DNA of 64,000 bases from Cohnella faecalis. Its GTDB lineage: Bacteria; Bacillota; Bacilli; Paenibacillales; Paenibacillaceae. This document shows positions 9,448 through 18,531 of this stretch, in pieces (the first letter of the stretch is position 1; the number at the start of each line of letters is the position of its first letter). The stretch is taken from contig NZ_QXJM01000040.1 of assembly GCF_003570905.1 (NCBI RefSeq), forward strand, positions 372,001 through 436,000, given 5' to 3'. The notes under the pieces are model-generated. The model was not told where the DNA came from and made no database searches. It saw only the letters and a program-made list of their open reading frames with translations. The translations under genes were made by a program, and so were the position numbers.

Positions 9448-9476
9448 AGAATATAGAAGGCCCAATGTTTTGTCAA
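9448..9476 (-). promoter_or_regulatory. sigma-A promoter of the carbohydrate importer operon
   Basis: Minus-strand TTGACA (9476-9471), 17-base spacer, TATTCT (9453-9448). A perfect consensus -35 and close -10 directly upstream of the palindromic operator and the binding-protein gene. Confidence 0.8.
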
Positions 9477-9587
9477 TAGGTTTGTCGAAGATTGTCGAAG
9501 TTTAGACGGAACAACCTTATTTAGAAACCCGAGCAGCGCAGCAGGCATGACAATCGTTCACGAAATTTAAAGAAAATAGAAAGCTCC

Positions 9588-9643
9588 AAAAAAACAGAAA
9601 AAGCCCCTCCCTCGTACCCGCTAAACCGCGTAAGGGAAAGGCT
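9588..9643 (-). terminator. terminator at the end of the tailocin late operon
   Basis: Minus-strand arms AGCCTTTCCCT (9643-9633) and AGGGAGGGGCT (9612-9602) pair with G-U wobbles around a 20-base loop and are followed by a T-rich tract. It lies about 55 bases after the lysin stop codon, between the tail locus and the carbohydrate operon. The rest of 9477-9698 shows no gene. Confidence 0.7.
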
Positions 9644-9698
9644 CGAAGTATTTGCATTTGTGATTTGATAATGCCATTGATGACTGCCGGCTTTATTA

Positions 9699-10397
9699 TT
9701 ATGCTTTAACTCGCATGGCGACAGCCAGCGTCCGCCATCCTTCCGCTGTAAACCTTGGATCGTTAATAACGCCCCCGAGATCGGCGCTGCCGAATTCGTT
9801 AACGAACCAGGTCGGAGGCGGCCCTCTGTTCTCCAACTTCGCGACGCGCGCAACGAGCGCATCGAATGCTTTCTTTTCTGCGTCAGTCATAGCTTCATCC
9901 TCCTCTGTACGATCATATTTTTTTAGATTGTTCTCGTTAATGATTCTTATTAACTTTTCATAATAAGCAGGATCGCCATCAACATTTGCGGGCGCATCCG
10001 TAGCATAGCCGCATTGGTACAGGGCAAGGCACTGCTCTTCCGGTGTCCGGGCTGCTCTAACGCGGGCGTAACGCGCCAACTGAAACAACCTATCCTGATC
10101 GCGATAAAAGTCAAACACGGTATCGTACGATCGCCACGTCGCCGTCGTCTGGACGCGCTGACCTCCCACAACCTCCCATGTCGAAGTTGTGTATGTCCGC
10201 CCTTTCCACCATTGATTCGGTTTGCCGGAACCAATCTTGAAGCCGCCTAGATTGAAATGCTCGTTGATGGAGCATCCGGTTTCCAACAGATTTTGTGCCA
10301 GCCGGGTGGACGGGAAGAGCGGTGAGCCCTCCCGTCGTGCACGAATGGCCAATGGTGCAAGCTGGGCAAAAAAAGCGGATTTACTGAGCTTTGCCAT
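9699..10397 (-). CDS. phage-type lysin, N-acetylglucosaminidase-like (GH73)
   Basis: Cell-wall hydrolase for release of particles. Residues 1-120 resemble the glucosaminidase/FlgJ (GH73) fold: FFAQLAPLAIRARREG, PSTRLAQNLLETG (catalytic Glu expected in LAQNLLETG), NLGGFKIGSG, and a Tyr-containing ATWRSYDTVFDFYRDQ segment. The C-terminal 60 residues (LENRGPPPTWFVNEFGSADL ...) are a separate small region that may bind wall or substrate. There is no signal peptide, so export depends on the holin encoded just upstream, whose 3' end overlaps this gene by 17 bases. It is the last gene of the late operon. The glucosaminidase assignment is from motif resemblance. Confidence 0.8.
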   Translation of the reverse strand: MAKLSKSAFFAQLAPLAIRARREGSPLFPSTRLAQNLLETGCSINEHFNLGGFKIGSGKPNQWWKGRTYTTSTWEVVGGQRVQTTATWRSYDTVFDFYRDQDRLFQLARYARVRAARTPEEQCLALYQCGYATDAPANVDGDPAYYEKLIRIINENNLKKYDRTEEDEAMTDAEKKAFDALVARVAKLENRGPPPTWFVNEFGSADLGGVINDPRFTAEGWRTLAVAMRVKA

Positions 10398-10857
10398 TCG
10401 GCGTACCTTCTCTTTCTTCCATTCTTTTCGCCGCCCGACTTAGCTTGTACTCCATTTCGCTTTGTACCCAACCAGTCACTTTCTCCATCGTATGGATGGG
10501 GAGCCAGTCAGCCCAACCTGCCCGAATCGCATTGGCAGTCATGCTCTTAATGGTGTGATAGAGCAATCCGAATACGAACACACCAAACACAATTCCCGGA
10601 GTTCCAAAAGCAACATCAAGCAAATGCCCGCCTGCCGGCAGCAAGAGCATAAAAAACATTCGGAACACGCCATCGATCCCATAGCGGCTTGAGTATGTCT
10701 TATCTTTCTTCGATGCGCGCGATCCGCTCAGCCAATCCATCGAAATGAAGAACAGCAGCGTAACCATAAGCGACGCCACCGCCGATCCAGGGCCGTAGAA
10801 ATATTCAAAAACAGGAAATAAAAAACCGCCTGCGGCGGCGGTAATCAGTTTGTCCAT
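10381..10857 (-). CDS. phage holin (TcdE/holin-4 type)
   Basis: Small membrane protein that permeabilises the membrane for the lysin. The 158 residues begin MDKLITAAAGG and include three to four hydrophobic segments: residues about 5-20, 24-42 (VASLMVTLLFFISMDWLSG), 62-85 and 88-105. The central motif MDWLSGSRASKKDKTYSS followed by GIDG...R is typical of the phage holin family 4 / TcdE group. The start at 10857 is chosen over an upstream in-frame codon because AGGGGGTG lies 4 bases before it. It stands between the tail fibre (10-base gap) and lysin genes, as in PBSX-like loci. Confidence 0.87.
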   Translation of the reverse strand: MDKLITAAAGGFLFPVFEYFYGPGSAVASLMVTLLFFISMDWLSGSRASKKDKTYSSRYGIDGVFRMFFMLLLPAGGHLLDVAFGTPGIVFGVFVFGLLYHTIKSMTANAIRAGWADWLPIHTMEKVTGWVQSEMEYKLSRAAKRMEEREGTPNGKAQ

Positions 10858-10867
10858 TCGGCACCCC

Positions 10868-13800
10868 CTAAATAACAAGCACTTGCACTATGTTAGGAGT
10901 AATTCTTTTCATAACGCGATAACCGGTTTCAGAGGCGGTAGCAATCCCTTCGTCATCCGGACGGACGAATCCGCCAGTCTCAGCGGTGCCGTCGTCGCGT
11001 ACGTAGAGCTTACCCATCAAGCCGACAGCAGACCATTCTTTTCGATCTTCTCGAGCATCGTAAGGCGTTTCATTATCCCATTCAGGGTTGAGCACAGGTT
11101 GCCTTTCTACCCGCTCCTCCATGATTTCCACTCCGTTATCGTCATACACTGCCGGTATGGTGACATCATGGTATTGGATACGGCCCCAGTCGTCCGTCAC
11201 GTACTTGCTTTGCCAACGCAATCCTCCCGCATCACCGATAATGGATGGTGTAGCGCTCACAACACCGACTATATATTCGTTAGCCGAAGTTGCCTTGCGA
11301 ATCTTGTCTCCTACTAGCGTAACAAAATAACCGACTCGGTCTTCTTCGTCCGGATTGCCATCCAGCCATTCGAACATCTCGGCATAGTCGGCGCCTGACG
11401 ATGAATAGACACCGTCAGATGTGACCGCACCGGTTGAAAGAATTTTGGTGGCTAACCCTTTAGCAGATGAACTCGTACCATTAGCCAAAAACCAAGCACC
11501 TGCAGCGTTGGCATCACCATAGTTACCCATTATATGGGCAGCGGCAAATCCAGCGGTGTTCGTTCCTATGCCTTCGGCATGGGAGGCCCATGCATTTGAA
11601 ACAGTATTATCACCTTGAGCATGAGAAACGTAGCCGGATGCAACTGTGTTTAAACCCTCAGCATGTGTGTGAGGACCTGATGCCGTTGTGGAGCTGCCCT
11701 CAGCATGCGAGCCTTCTTGAGTTGCCTGTGTGTATCTTCCTTCAGCGTGACTACCGATACCAGATGCCGAGGTACTAATACCTTCTGCATGCGATGCTTG
11801 ACCTGATGATGTGGTTAATTGCCCCTCGGCATGTGACGCCGTACCTGATGAAACTGTTGATACCCCCTCGGCATGTCCCACTGCACCAGTTACCAATGTA
11901 TCAGTACCCTCAGCATGCCCAGCAAACGAAGAAATGGTTGAAGTACCAAGTAGATCAGTATTATTGACTGGTGTAAACATCAGTGGAGTGGATACAAGAA
12001 CTTTCGATCCAAGTCCTTCGGCATGTCCAGAGACTGACAACGCAGCGCTGAAGCTTCCTTCGGCGTGTGAATATGTCGCACTTGCTCTAGTATTATATCC
12101 TTCGGCATGTGCGGCTAGTCCGGATGCTACTGTCGACATACCTTCCGCATGCGACGCAGCTCCTGTTACCAGAGTATCAAACCCTTCTGCGTGTCCAGCA
12201 TAAATTGTAACTGAAGACGTACCTAACAGATCGGTATTATTAATGGCAATCCCGGCTTGCCCGGTTGTAACGTTAACTTTTGATCCATACCCTTCGGCAT
12301 GTGAAACTGCTGTAAGTGCTCTAGAGATACTACCTTGAGCATGTGAAGCAGGTCCAGCTGCAGTTGTCGATAAACCTTCGGCATGTGCACTATCAGCAGA
12401 TGCAATTGAATACGTTCCCTCCGCATGGGCAGCCGAGCCTCCTGAAAACGTGTTGTATCCCTCTGTATGTGAATAACTTCCGGTAGCAAATGTGGCTAGC
12501 CCCTCAGAATGCGCATATCTTCCTCCTACTCCATTTCCTAACTTATCAAATAATAATAATACCGTTCCCACAGAAATATTGGCGGCCGACCCTACACCTA
12601 CTGTTCCTGTACCTATATTAGCTGACGTAACTGTAGTTGTTGTTAAAACGGGGGAGTATACACTTCCGTTATATGTTATCGTAATGACCCCAACCAATTG
12701 CCCTATTGCAAAAGAATGCCCTGCACCTACAGTCAGTGTATTTCCCGCCACAGCAGTTACTTTCAAACCATACCCGGAAAACGAGCCCCCGCCTTCGGCA
12801 TGCGAAGCTGCGCCTGACGCTACCGTTAAATTACCTTCGGTGTGCGATTGATGACCTGATGCTAAAGTGCTGGCACCTTCAGCATGACTGGCTGCTCCTG
12901 TCGCTAGCGTATCAAAGCCTTCGGCGTGCCCGGCATATGTTGTAACAGCCGATGCTCCTAATAAATCCGTATTAAGAACTGGGGTGATGGACGACCCCGA
13001 TGTTACATTAACTTTCGATCCATAACCTTCGGCATGCCCACATTCCGATAAAACTGCACTCAGTCGTCCCTCAGCATGAGTAAAATATGAAAGAGCTTTA
13101 GTATTAAGACCTTCTACATGTGACGCCTGACCTGATGCTACTCCGCCATCTCCCTCAGCATGAGCATAATTTCCAGATGCCGTTGTATTATTACCCTCAG
13201 CATGAGATGAAGTTCCAGATGCCGTTGTATTATTACCCTCAGCATGAGCTTGGGAGCCTGATGATTTTGTCAAATATCCTTCGGAATGACTATACTGTGC
13301 GCTCGCAATTGTGCCTGACCCTTCGGCATGTGATGCCCAACCAAGCGACAGTGTTCCAGACCCTTCGGCATACGCACTGCTGCCCGTAAAATTGCCCACC
13401 TTAATTAAGTATTTCCAAGTGGACGATGGGGTGGCTGTTGTTAGTCCGATAACTAGTGAACTTACAGAAGAAACGGTATCATACACCGGGCCATTGGGAG
13501 GATCCCGAAAAATGATAATCGCATCTCCGACAGACAACGAACCATTTTGCGATTCTAGTGTTACCGTTTTTCCACCTGCGTCAAATGCTGCTATTGGACC
13601 ATGTGCCGCCGATGTCGCCGCCAAAGTATAATACCCTTCGGCATGTGAATTTACTCCGGCCGCTGTAGTATTATTCCCTTCAGCATGTGAGGCATAACCC
13701 GATGCAGACGTACCAATCCCCTCGACTGAGGAGGCCGTGCCTGTCCCGGGCTTGGCTGCCGTGCTGCTTTGAACGAATGCGGTAGATGCTGCTTGTGTCG

Positions 13801-15862
13801 TGTTTGTCCCTACCGTCGCAGTCGGTACTGTTGGTGTCCCGGTTAGTGCAGGTGACGCCAGCGGCGCAAAATAACTCCCATGCTGCCCATCTAATAAGTC
13901 GGCGTTCAAATTGGTGCTTAAAACCCCGTTACTTACTGGCACTTGGTTGGCTGAATTTCCTATATGCCATCCATCCACCATATCTGCATTGAGATTAGTA
14001 ACGACTTTAGTTGAAAGTACATCAAACGGTGCAATCCCGCTACCATTTGCCACCACAGAAGAAAATCTTCGAGCCGTAATGTCACCATTTTCGTCTCTTA
14101 CTGCAATCTTGTTAGTTTCGGCCGCTGTTGTCGCGTGGTATCCATCCACCATATCGGCGTTAAGATTCGTGACGACAGTTGTCGAATTCACTACAAGCGG
14201 GGGCGTACCTGTTGCTGCTGTCGACCCAAAAACCCTGGCATTAAGGTCGCCGTTTGATAGTCTAACGGCCACGGTATTGGCAATAACGTTTTGATCAGCT
14301 TCATACCCGTCCACCAAGTCGGCGTTAAGGCTCTGCACCTTTGTTGTCGAATTTACGACAAGAGGCGCAGTGCCCGTTGTTACGGTAGATTCGATCTGAT
14401 CCTTAAATACGCTCTTCCGCGTAAATGATCTATAAGCCATAGGAAGTACCGTACTATCTGTAGTATAAATAGAGCCTATCCCAAACGACTCTTGCACCGT
14501 TGGCGCCATTAAACCCTCTACATAAACACTGTACGAATTTAAAGCATTAGGCAGTGCTATCTGTACTCTCCAACGTGAATTTGTGGAGTCATAGGTTACG
14601 TTTGATAATGCAACTCCATTTGCAATATTGCCTACGGCCTCTATATAGTCTGTATCTTGGGCGTTAATTGCGCCGCCTGAACTTGTAATTAAGCTGAACC
14701 TTTTTCTAACTTGTCCTGCTGCATTAAATTGGTTCCATACCCCGCTAATAACAACATCGAAGTATCCCATGTAGAATTGTGTAAAATAGACGTCTACCTT
14801 CTGGTTCGGCGTTGAAGCTGCGGACGTGACTTCCCCAAGGAATGACTGAAAATACTTTCCTATCTTTTGCTTATTCGAAGTCAGTTGAATAAATGAAGGG
14901 CTCGCCGTCGACCGTACGTCTTGATCCAAGTGGTATCCGTCCACCATATCAGCATTCAAATTTGCAACTTTGGTCGTGGACGCAACCGTTAACGGCGCAA
15001 CACCCGTAGCAGCAGTAGACGCAAACGAAGGGGCAGTGGGAGTACCTGTAAACCCTGGCGAATCTAAAGGCGCAATTTTCACCCAAGCTGGAGTAAAGGT
15101 TGCATTAGCCGTCGTGGCCACCGTTCCCGTGTCGAACATTTGAAGCCCGCCGCCCTCCGAAAGCCTTATACCGCGAGCTCCAAGAGAGGGGTGGGTATTC
15201 GAATATCGCCAATTACTGGATCCATCCGTATAGGCATTGTTCGCGAATAATGCCTGGCCGCCAGCATTACTCGATAAGTCAGCCCATTGATACGCATTGA
15301 TTTGTCGCCCGCTATTATTCGTTGCACTAATTCTTGGCGCACCAACCGTTCCAGTAAATGTCGGCGATTCGAGATTCGCCTTCGTAGTATCCGCACCTGG
15401 ACCGGAGATTTGAACAAACGTCAATGGAGTCGTATTAATAGCAACCGTGCCCGTATTATTCATAGCAAAGCTCTTGCCGCCATTGACCGTGCCTTCGCGC
15501 ACATATACTTGGATGCCGGCGGTAATCTTAGCCGTACTGTCGGCATCCGCCGCACGCATCCAACCTCCCGAACCTACTACATAAACTCCGTTTTGTTTGC
15601 CGTCAGTCTGGCTTTTGACCAATACTCGATCACCGGCGGTAAGGGCAACGCCGTCAATCGTTTGCGTCCCGGAAAGGCTGATGTCAACCGTAGTCGCGAC
15701 CCGTACGTTGCCATCAACGGCTACTTGATTTTGCAAAGCATTTACATCCGTATAACCGGCTTTCTCAAGATCAAGAGTTTTGATCCCTTGCTCAATCCGA
15801 TTCAAGTCCGTTTCGGTAACCGTATCTCCGAACGTCCAATTTGTTTTTCCGCTGTAAGCCAT
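10868..15862 (-). CDS. tail fibre / receptor-binding protein with YadA-like repeats and Peptidase_G2 chaperone
   Basis: 1664-residue probable receptor-binding fibre of the contractile tail. The N-terminus (residues 1-150; TLDLEKAGYTDVNALQNQVA, DRVLVKSQTDGKQNGVYVV) is a tail-attachment region seen in tail fibres. About residues 200-700 contain at least five NLNAD-x-VDGYH-type repeats. About 705-1430 is built of many YadA-head-like repeats of the form SHAEG-x-x-T-x-A-S-G. From about 1440 to the end is a Peptidase_G2 intramolecular chaperone: GADYAEMFEWLDGN (near 1490), ATPSIIGDAGGLRWQ and RVMKRITPNIVQVLVI. In known Peptidase_G2 proteins such as phage phi29 gp12, this C-terminal chaperone helps trimerisation and then cleaves itself off. 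Start: GAGGAGG 9 bases before the ATG; TAATG overlap with the preceding gene. The fibre should determine target specificity. Confidence 0.88.
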   Translation of the reverse strand: MAYSGKTNWTFGDTVTETDLNRIEQGIKTLDLEKAGYTDVNALQNQVAVDGNVRVATTVDISLSGTQTIDGVALTAGDRVLVKSQTDGKQNGVYVVGSGGWMRAADADSTAKITAGIQVYVREGTVNGGKSFAMNNTGTVAINTTPLTFVQISGPGADTTKANLESPTFTGTVGAPRISATNNSGRQINAYQWADLSSNAGGQALFANNAYTDGSSNWRYSNTHPSLGARGIRLSEGGGLQMFDTGTVATTANATFTPAWVKIAPLDSPGFTGTPTAPSFASTAATGVAPLTVASTTKVANLNADMVDGYHLDQDVRSTASPSFIQLTSNKQKIGKYFQSFLGEVTSAASTPNQKVDVYFTQFYMGYFDVVISGVWNQFNAAGQVRKRFSLITSSGGAINAQDTDYIEAVGNIANGVALSNVTYDSTNSRWRVQIALPNALNSYSVYVEGLMAPTVQESFGIGSIYTTDSTVLPMAYRSFTRKSVFKDQIESTVTTGTAPLVVNSTTKVQSLNADLVDGYEADQNVIANTVAVRLSNGDLNARVFGSTAATGTPPLVVNSTTVVTNLNADMVDGYHATTAAETNKIAVRDENGDITARRFSSVVANGSGIAPFDVLSTKVVTNLNADMVDGWHIGNSANQVPVSNGVLSTNLNADLLDGQHGSYFAPLASPALTGTPTVPTATVGTNTTQAASTAFVQSSTAAKPGTGTASSVEGIGTSASGYASHAEGNNTTAAGVNSHAEGYYTLAATSAAHGPIAAFDAGGKTVTLESQNGSLSVGDAIIIFRDPPNGPVYDTVSSVSSLVIGLTTATPSSTWKYLIKVGNFTGSSAYAEGSGTLSLGWASHAEGSGTIASAQYSHSEGYLTKSSGSQAHAEGNNTTASGTSSHAEGNNTTASGNYAHAEGDGGVASGQASHVEGLNTKALSYFTHAEGRLSAVLSECGHAEGYGSKVNVTSGSSITPVLNTDLLGASAVTTYAGHAEGFDTLATGAASHAEGASTLASGHQSHTEGNLTVASGAASHAEGGGSFSGYGLKVTAVAGNTLTVGAGHSFAIGQLVGVITITYNGSVYSPVLTTTTVTSANIGTGTVGVGSAANISVGTVLLLFDKLGNGVGGRYAHSEGLATFATGSYSHTEGYNTFSGGSAAHAEGTYSIASADSAHAEGLSTTAAGPASHAQGSISRALTAVSHAEGYGSKVNVTTGQAGIAINNTDLLGTSSVTIYAGHAEGFDTLVTGAASHAEGMSTVASGLAAHAEGYNTRASATYSHAEGSFSAALSVSGHAEGLGSKVLVSTPLMFTPVNNTDLLGTSTISSFAGHAEGTDTLVTGAVGHAEGVSTVSSGTASHAEGQLTTSSGQASHAEGISTSASGIGSHAEGRYTQATQEGSHAEGSSTTASGPHTHAEGLNTVASGYVSHAQGDNTVSNAWASHAEGIGTNTAGFAAAHIMGNYGDANAAGAWFLANGTSSSAKGLATKILSTGAVTSDGVYSSSGADYAEMFEWLDGNPDEEDRVGYFVTLVGDKIRKATSANEYIVGVVSATPSIIGDAGGLRWQSKYVTDDWGRIQYHDVTIPAVYDDNGVEIMEERVERQPVLNPEWDNETPYDAREDRKEWSAVGLMGKLYVRDDGTAETGGFVRPDDEGIATASETGYRVMKRITPNIVQVLVI

Positions 15863-16146
15863 TAAACAGCCTCCTCAATTGAAATGACATGACGCATAAT
15901 GGTGTCCTCAACGATCGGTACATTGACCGTCCTTGTACTGATCACCATGCCGGCAGAGGACTTAAGCTCCATCTTGGTAACAGTAGCGACTAATCCGAAT
16001 GGAACGAGGTATTCGATTGTCAGAACGTTGTCCATTGTCGCCTTGATCACGAAACTCGTAATCTCGATCGACCCGTTCAGGACGACCTTTGCGATCTTGG
16101 TGTTCGTATATCCCGCTACCTCGTTTAAATATGATTGCGTAATCAT
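15862..16146 (-). CDS. small tail-associated protein of unknown function
   Basis: 94-residue protein between the XkdU-like baseplate gene and the fibre gene, overlapping both (4 bases at the start, 1 base at the end). It is rich in beta-branched residues (VVLNGSIEITSFVIKATMDN, LTIEYLVPFGLVATVTKMEL) and has no membrane segment or signal. I do not recognise a family. Its position suggests a fibre connector or fibre-assembly factor, but that is inference. Confidence 0.75.
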   Translation of the reverse strand: MITQSYLNEVAGYTNTKIAKVVLNGSIEITSFVIKATMDNVLTIEYLVPFGLVATVTKMELKSSAGMVISTRTVNVPIVEDTIMRHVISIEEAV

Positions 16147-16727
16147 AATGGAACCGCATCCCTTCGAACGGAAAATGGTATGGCCCCGACTCCCCAGCTC
16201 CCAAGCTTGGTCAAGCGATTGAGACCAATCATATAAGCCTGATCATGCAGCCCAATCCGCTCTGCGGCAAACGTTGTCGGCTGATAAATCAAATTGGCCG
16301 GTTTAAGTAAATGGATCGTGTACTCGATCTCCCGGAGCACTGCCGCATTCTCGATCCCGACGCTTATCCGCAGTATAAAGCCGACAGGATCGATTTCAAC
16401 GACGACAAGCCCCGGAACTCCGGCTATATAATCCAGCTTTTGCTGCAAATATCTTTTTGTAAAAGGAGGCTTGGTCGTATAGCGATTAACGATCCGGGTA
16501 CGCCGAAAGCTCAACGTTTCCGTTGTCGGATCGGCCACGATAGACAACATGCGCTCCCGCCTTCGAATGGCATCCTCAGAGGAAGTCAGGACAAACTGAT
16601 CGTTAAAGAGACGATTTACAGCGGTCTGCAACGATTGAAGCTCCGTATCCTCCGTCGCAGCCAGCTCTACAAACTCCCCTATGTCCTTGTAAAACTCCGG
16701 AAGATACGACAGTAAAGGATCACTCAA
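16143..16727 (-). CDS. xkdU: baseplate protein, XkdU/YmfQ family
   Basis: 194-residue protein resembling the YmfQ/XkdU (DUF2313) baseplate family of PBSX-like contractile tails. It begins LLSYLPEFYKDIGEFVELAA and contains a family-type central region (RRRERMLSIVADPTTETLSF, RTRIVNRYTTKPPFTKRYLQ). It overlaps the baseplate J-like gene by 8 bases and the next small gene by 4, so expression is coupled. In Mu-like baseplates this protein links the wedge to the hub; that role is assumed here from gene order XkdT-XkdU. Confidence 0.85.
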   Translation of the reverse strand: MSDPLLSYLPEFYKDIGEFVELAATEDTELQSLQTAVNRLFNDQFVLTSSEDAIRRRERMLSIVADPTTETLSFRRTRIVNRYTTKPPFTKRYLQQKLDYIAGVPGLVVVEIDPVGFILRISVGIENAAVLREIEYTIHLLKPANLIYQPTTFAAERIGLHDQAYMIGLNRLTKLGSWGVGAIPFSVRRDAVPL

Positions 16728-17799
16728 GAAGCGTCACCGTCCCTGCCATCGGGATTTGCTCCTCGGTCAACGTGACGTTAGCCGCAGTTCCGTTGAATAG
16801 AGTTCCTGTCACATCCGCCACCCCCTGAACAGCTAACATCCGAGCCTCCAACGGGGAAATGCGAACGATTGTCTCGGCAACGTTCGCCCAGTTGCGCCGC
16901 AAAGACAGCAAATACTCTTCAACCGCCGCTTCGAGATTGTCCTGAACTTGACCGATCGTAAATCCGCTCTGCAAAGTTACTGTCGTCGTAACGTTAATCG
17001 TTACCGTTGCAGCCCCGGCCACGGTAACGCTATGACCAATTGGGGCAAAACCAATCCCCATGCCGCTATTGCTTTCCGGATCGACAATCGTCTGCACCTC
17101 ATCTACCAGGGCAATAGTAGGGGGATTATAGCTGCTGTCGACAATCGTCACTTTAACCGTGCCGCCGCCGGCCCAAGCCGGGAACACTTTGACTCCGCCC
17201 ACTCCGTCCAGCCCGCCTATTTTTTCCAAATAGTCGCCGACGTTTCCGCCAAACGGCTGCGCATTGATCTCAGCGAGGAACCGGGCTCTCAGCGCTTCAT
17301 CCGTCTCCTCCTCCGCTCCGGGAACCCGAATGTCCGCCAGCTCGGCTCGAGACAAACCGTCCACATAGTCAATCGGAAGCAACTGTCCGAAATGTTGATT
17401 CCCGACTACGCCGACCGTTTCGCAAATCAATTCATAACTGCCAAGAGCCAATTTGCTTGCCGCAGAATAATTGATTCCTGAAATCGAATACCGGCTGCCG
17501 ATCGGCACATCCAAAGGCTCGTTCGCAGCATTATAGAACAGCCCCAACCGGCTGGCGACGGTTGCCGTCTTACGCACCGTACCATGCTCGGCGGCGCGAC
17601 GCGTCAAATAATCGCCGCTCGACGTGTCCGCAAACGACAAATTATAGTTAATGTCTAGCTCAGCGTACATCTGTGCCAACTCGGCAGACGCCGGCGCCAG
17701 GGCGTCATAAATGACGCTCCCTTCACGCTTATCCATATCCGCCGGCACACGGCCAAGCATACGAAGCAGAATAGCATCAAAAGTTTGCGCCTCATACAC
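16720..17799 (-). CDS. xkdT: baseplate J-like wedge protein, XkdT family
   Basis: 359-residue baseplate wedge protein (Mu gp47 / P2 J family). Family features: VPADMDKREGSVIYDALAPA near the N-terminus, SGDYLTRRAAEHGTVRKTAT, SGINYSAASKLALGSYELIC, and an EEETDEALRARFLAEINAQP segment followed by GNVGDYLEKIGGLDGVGGVK. Length is normal. It overlaps XkdS by 8 bases upstream and XkdU downstream. Its presence, with sheath and tube, shows a contractile machine. Confidence 0.93.
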   Translation of the reverse strand: MYEAQTFDAILLRMLGRVPADMDKREGSVIYDALAPASAELAQMYAELDINYNLSFADTSSGDYLTRRAAEHGTVRKTATVASRLGLFYNAANEPLDVPIGSRYSISGINYSAASKLALGSYELICETVGVVGNQHFGQLLPIDYVDGLSRAELADIRVPGAEEETDEALRARFLAEINAQPFGGNVGDYLEKIGGLDGVGGVKVFPAWAGGGTVKVTIVDSSYNPPTIALVDEVQTIVDPESNSGMGIGFAPIGHSVTVAGAATVTINVTTTVTLQSGFTIGQVQDNLEAAVEEYLLSLRRNWANVAETIVRISPLEARMLAVQGVADVTGTLFNGTAANVTLTEEQIPMAGTVTLLE

Positions 17800-18193
17800 T
17801 GACTGTCACTCCTCCCTCAAAAGCTCCGAAATCCGACTCAACCGTAAACGTCGCCAAAGCGCTGTCGCCATTCACCGTAACCTGCATATCCGTCACATCG
17901 CTGATACGGTCATCCTGCAGCAAAGCCTCCCGAATACATCTTCCAAGCTCGGATTTCGCAATTTCCGGAGACCGCCCGGCGGCCCCAGCCGTCTCCATAC
18001 CGTAATCAAAGCTATATATTAAAAAGTTATACCGCTCGGATTGCAAAATTTTGCGCACAGCCTGCTTCACTGCCTCCAAACCGTCAACCGTTCCCGCCGC
18101 GCGCTGCATATTCCAATCAAGCCGGTACGTACGGCTGGGTTGCCTGACCTCCTGAAGCTCATCTGCTTCTATCTGTCCGCCAGTAGGTATCAC
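17792..18193 (-). CDS. xkdS: baseplate protein, XkdS (DUF2634; gp25-like position)
   Basis: 133-residue protein of the XkdS family. It contains SRTYRLDWNMQRAAGTVDGL and SERYNFLIYSFDYGMET, which correspond to the conserved gp25/W-like wedge motif region. It overlaps the neighbouring baseplate genes at both ends. Probably the gp25-type wedge component that contacts the sheath initiator position. Confidence 0.87.
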   Translation of the reverse strand: MIPTGGQIEADELQEVRQPSRTYRLDWNMQRAAGTVDGLEAVKQAVRKILQSERYNFLIYSFDYGMETAGAAGRSPEIAKSELGRCIREALLQDDRISDVTDMQVTVNGDSALATFTVESDFGAFEGGVTVSV

Positions 18194-18531
18194 GTCCCCA
18201 CCACCCTGTCCAAAATAAGATATTGCTGCCCGCCCTGAACACGAAGGAGAATCAATTTATCTCCCGCTTCCAGCCCCCGGCGAATCAGAAGCTTTTCCGT
18301 GAGCGCGGCTCCGGTCGTTCCGCCCGCGGCGCTATGCGTGTGCTTTGCATCGATTTCGTACTCCGTTAGAGATTCCGGCACAATAAGAAAATCCGCTGTG
18401 AGCACGAACCGTTGATCGACGGTCACCTCCAGCGGATTCTCATTTGCGACAGTTCCGACTATAACGGCGACTGGCTGGCCAGCCTCTACAGCTCCCATTC
18501 CGGCTTTCTTGATAATATTGAGCAAGGACAT
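18190..18531 (-). CDS. xkdR: baseplate/tail protein, XkdR (DUF2577)
   Basis: 113-residue small beta-rich protein of the XkdR/DUF2577 family, starting MSLLNIIKKAGMGAVEAGQP and containing TVANENPLEVTVDQRFVLTA and a short acidic/histidine loop HTHSAAGGTTG. It abuts the XkdQ gene (1-base overlap) and overlaps XkdS by 4 bases. The exact role in the baseplate hub is not established. Confidence 0.83.
   Translation of the reverse strand: MSLLNIIKKAGMGAVEAGQPVAVIVGTVANENPLEVTVDQRFVLTADFLIVPESLTEYEIDAKHTHSAAGGTTGAALTEKLLIRRGLEAGDKLILLRVQGGQQYLILDRVVGT

Noticed and set aside
11570..13745. Regular short repeats resembling a CRISPR-type array
   Set aside because: The repeats encode the SHAEG protein motif in one continuous frame with variable spacing and sequence; there are no constant repeat units or cas genes.
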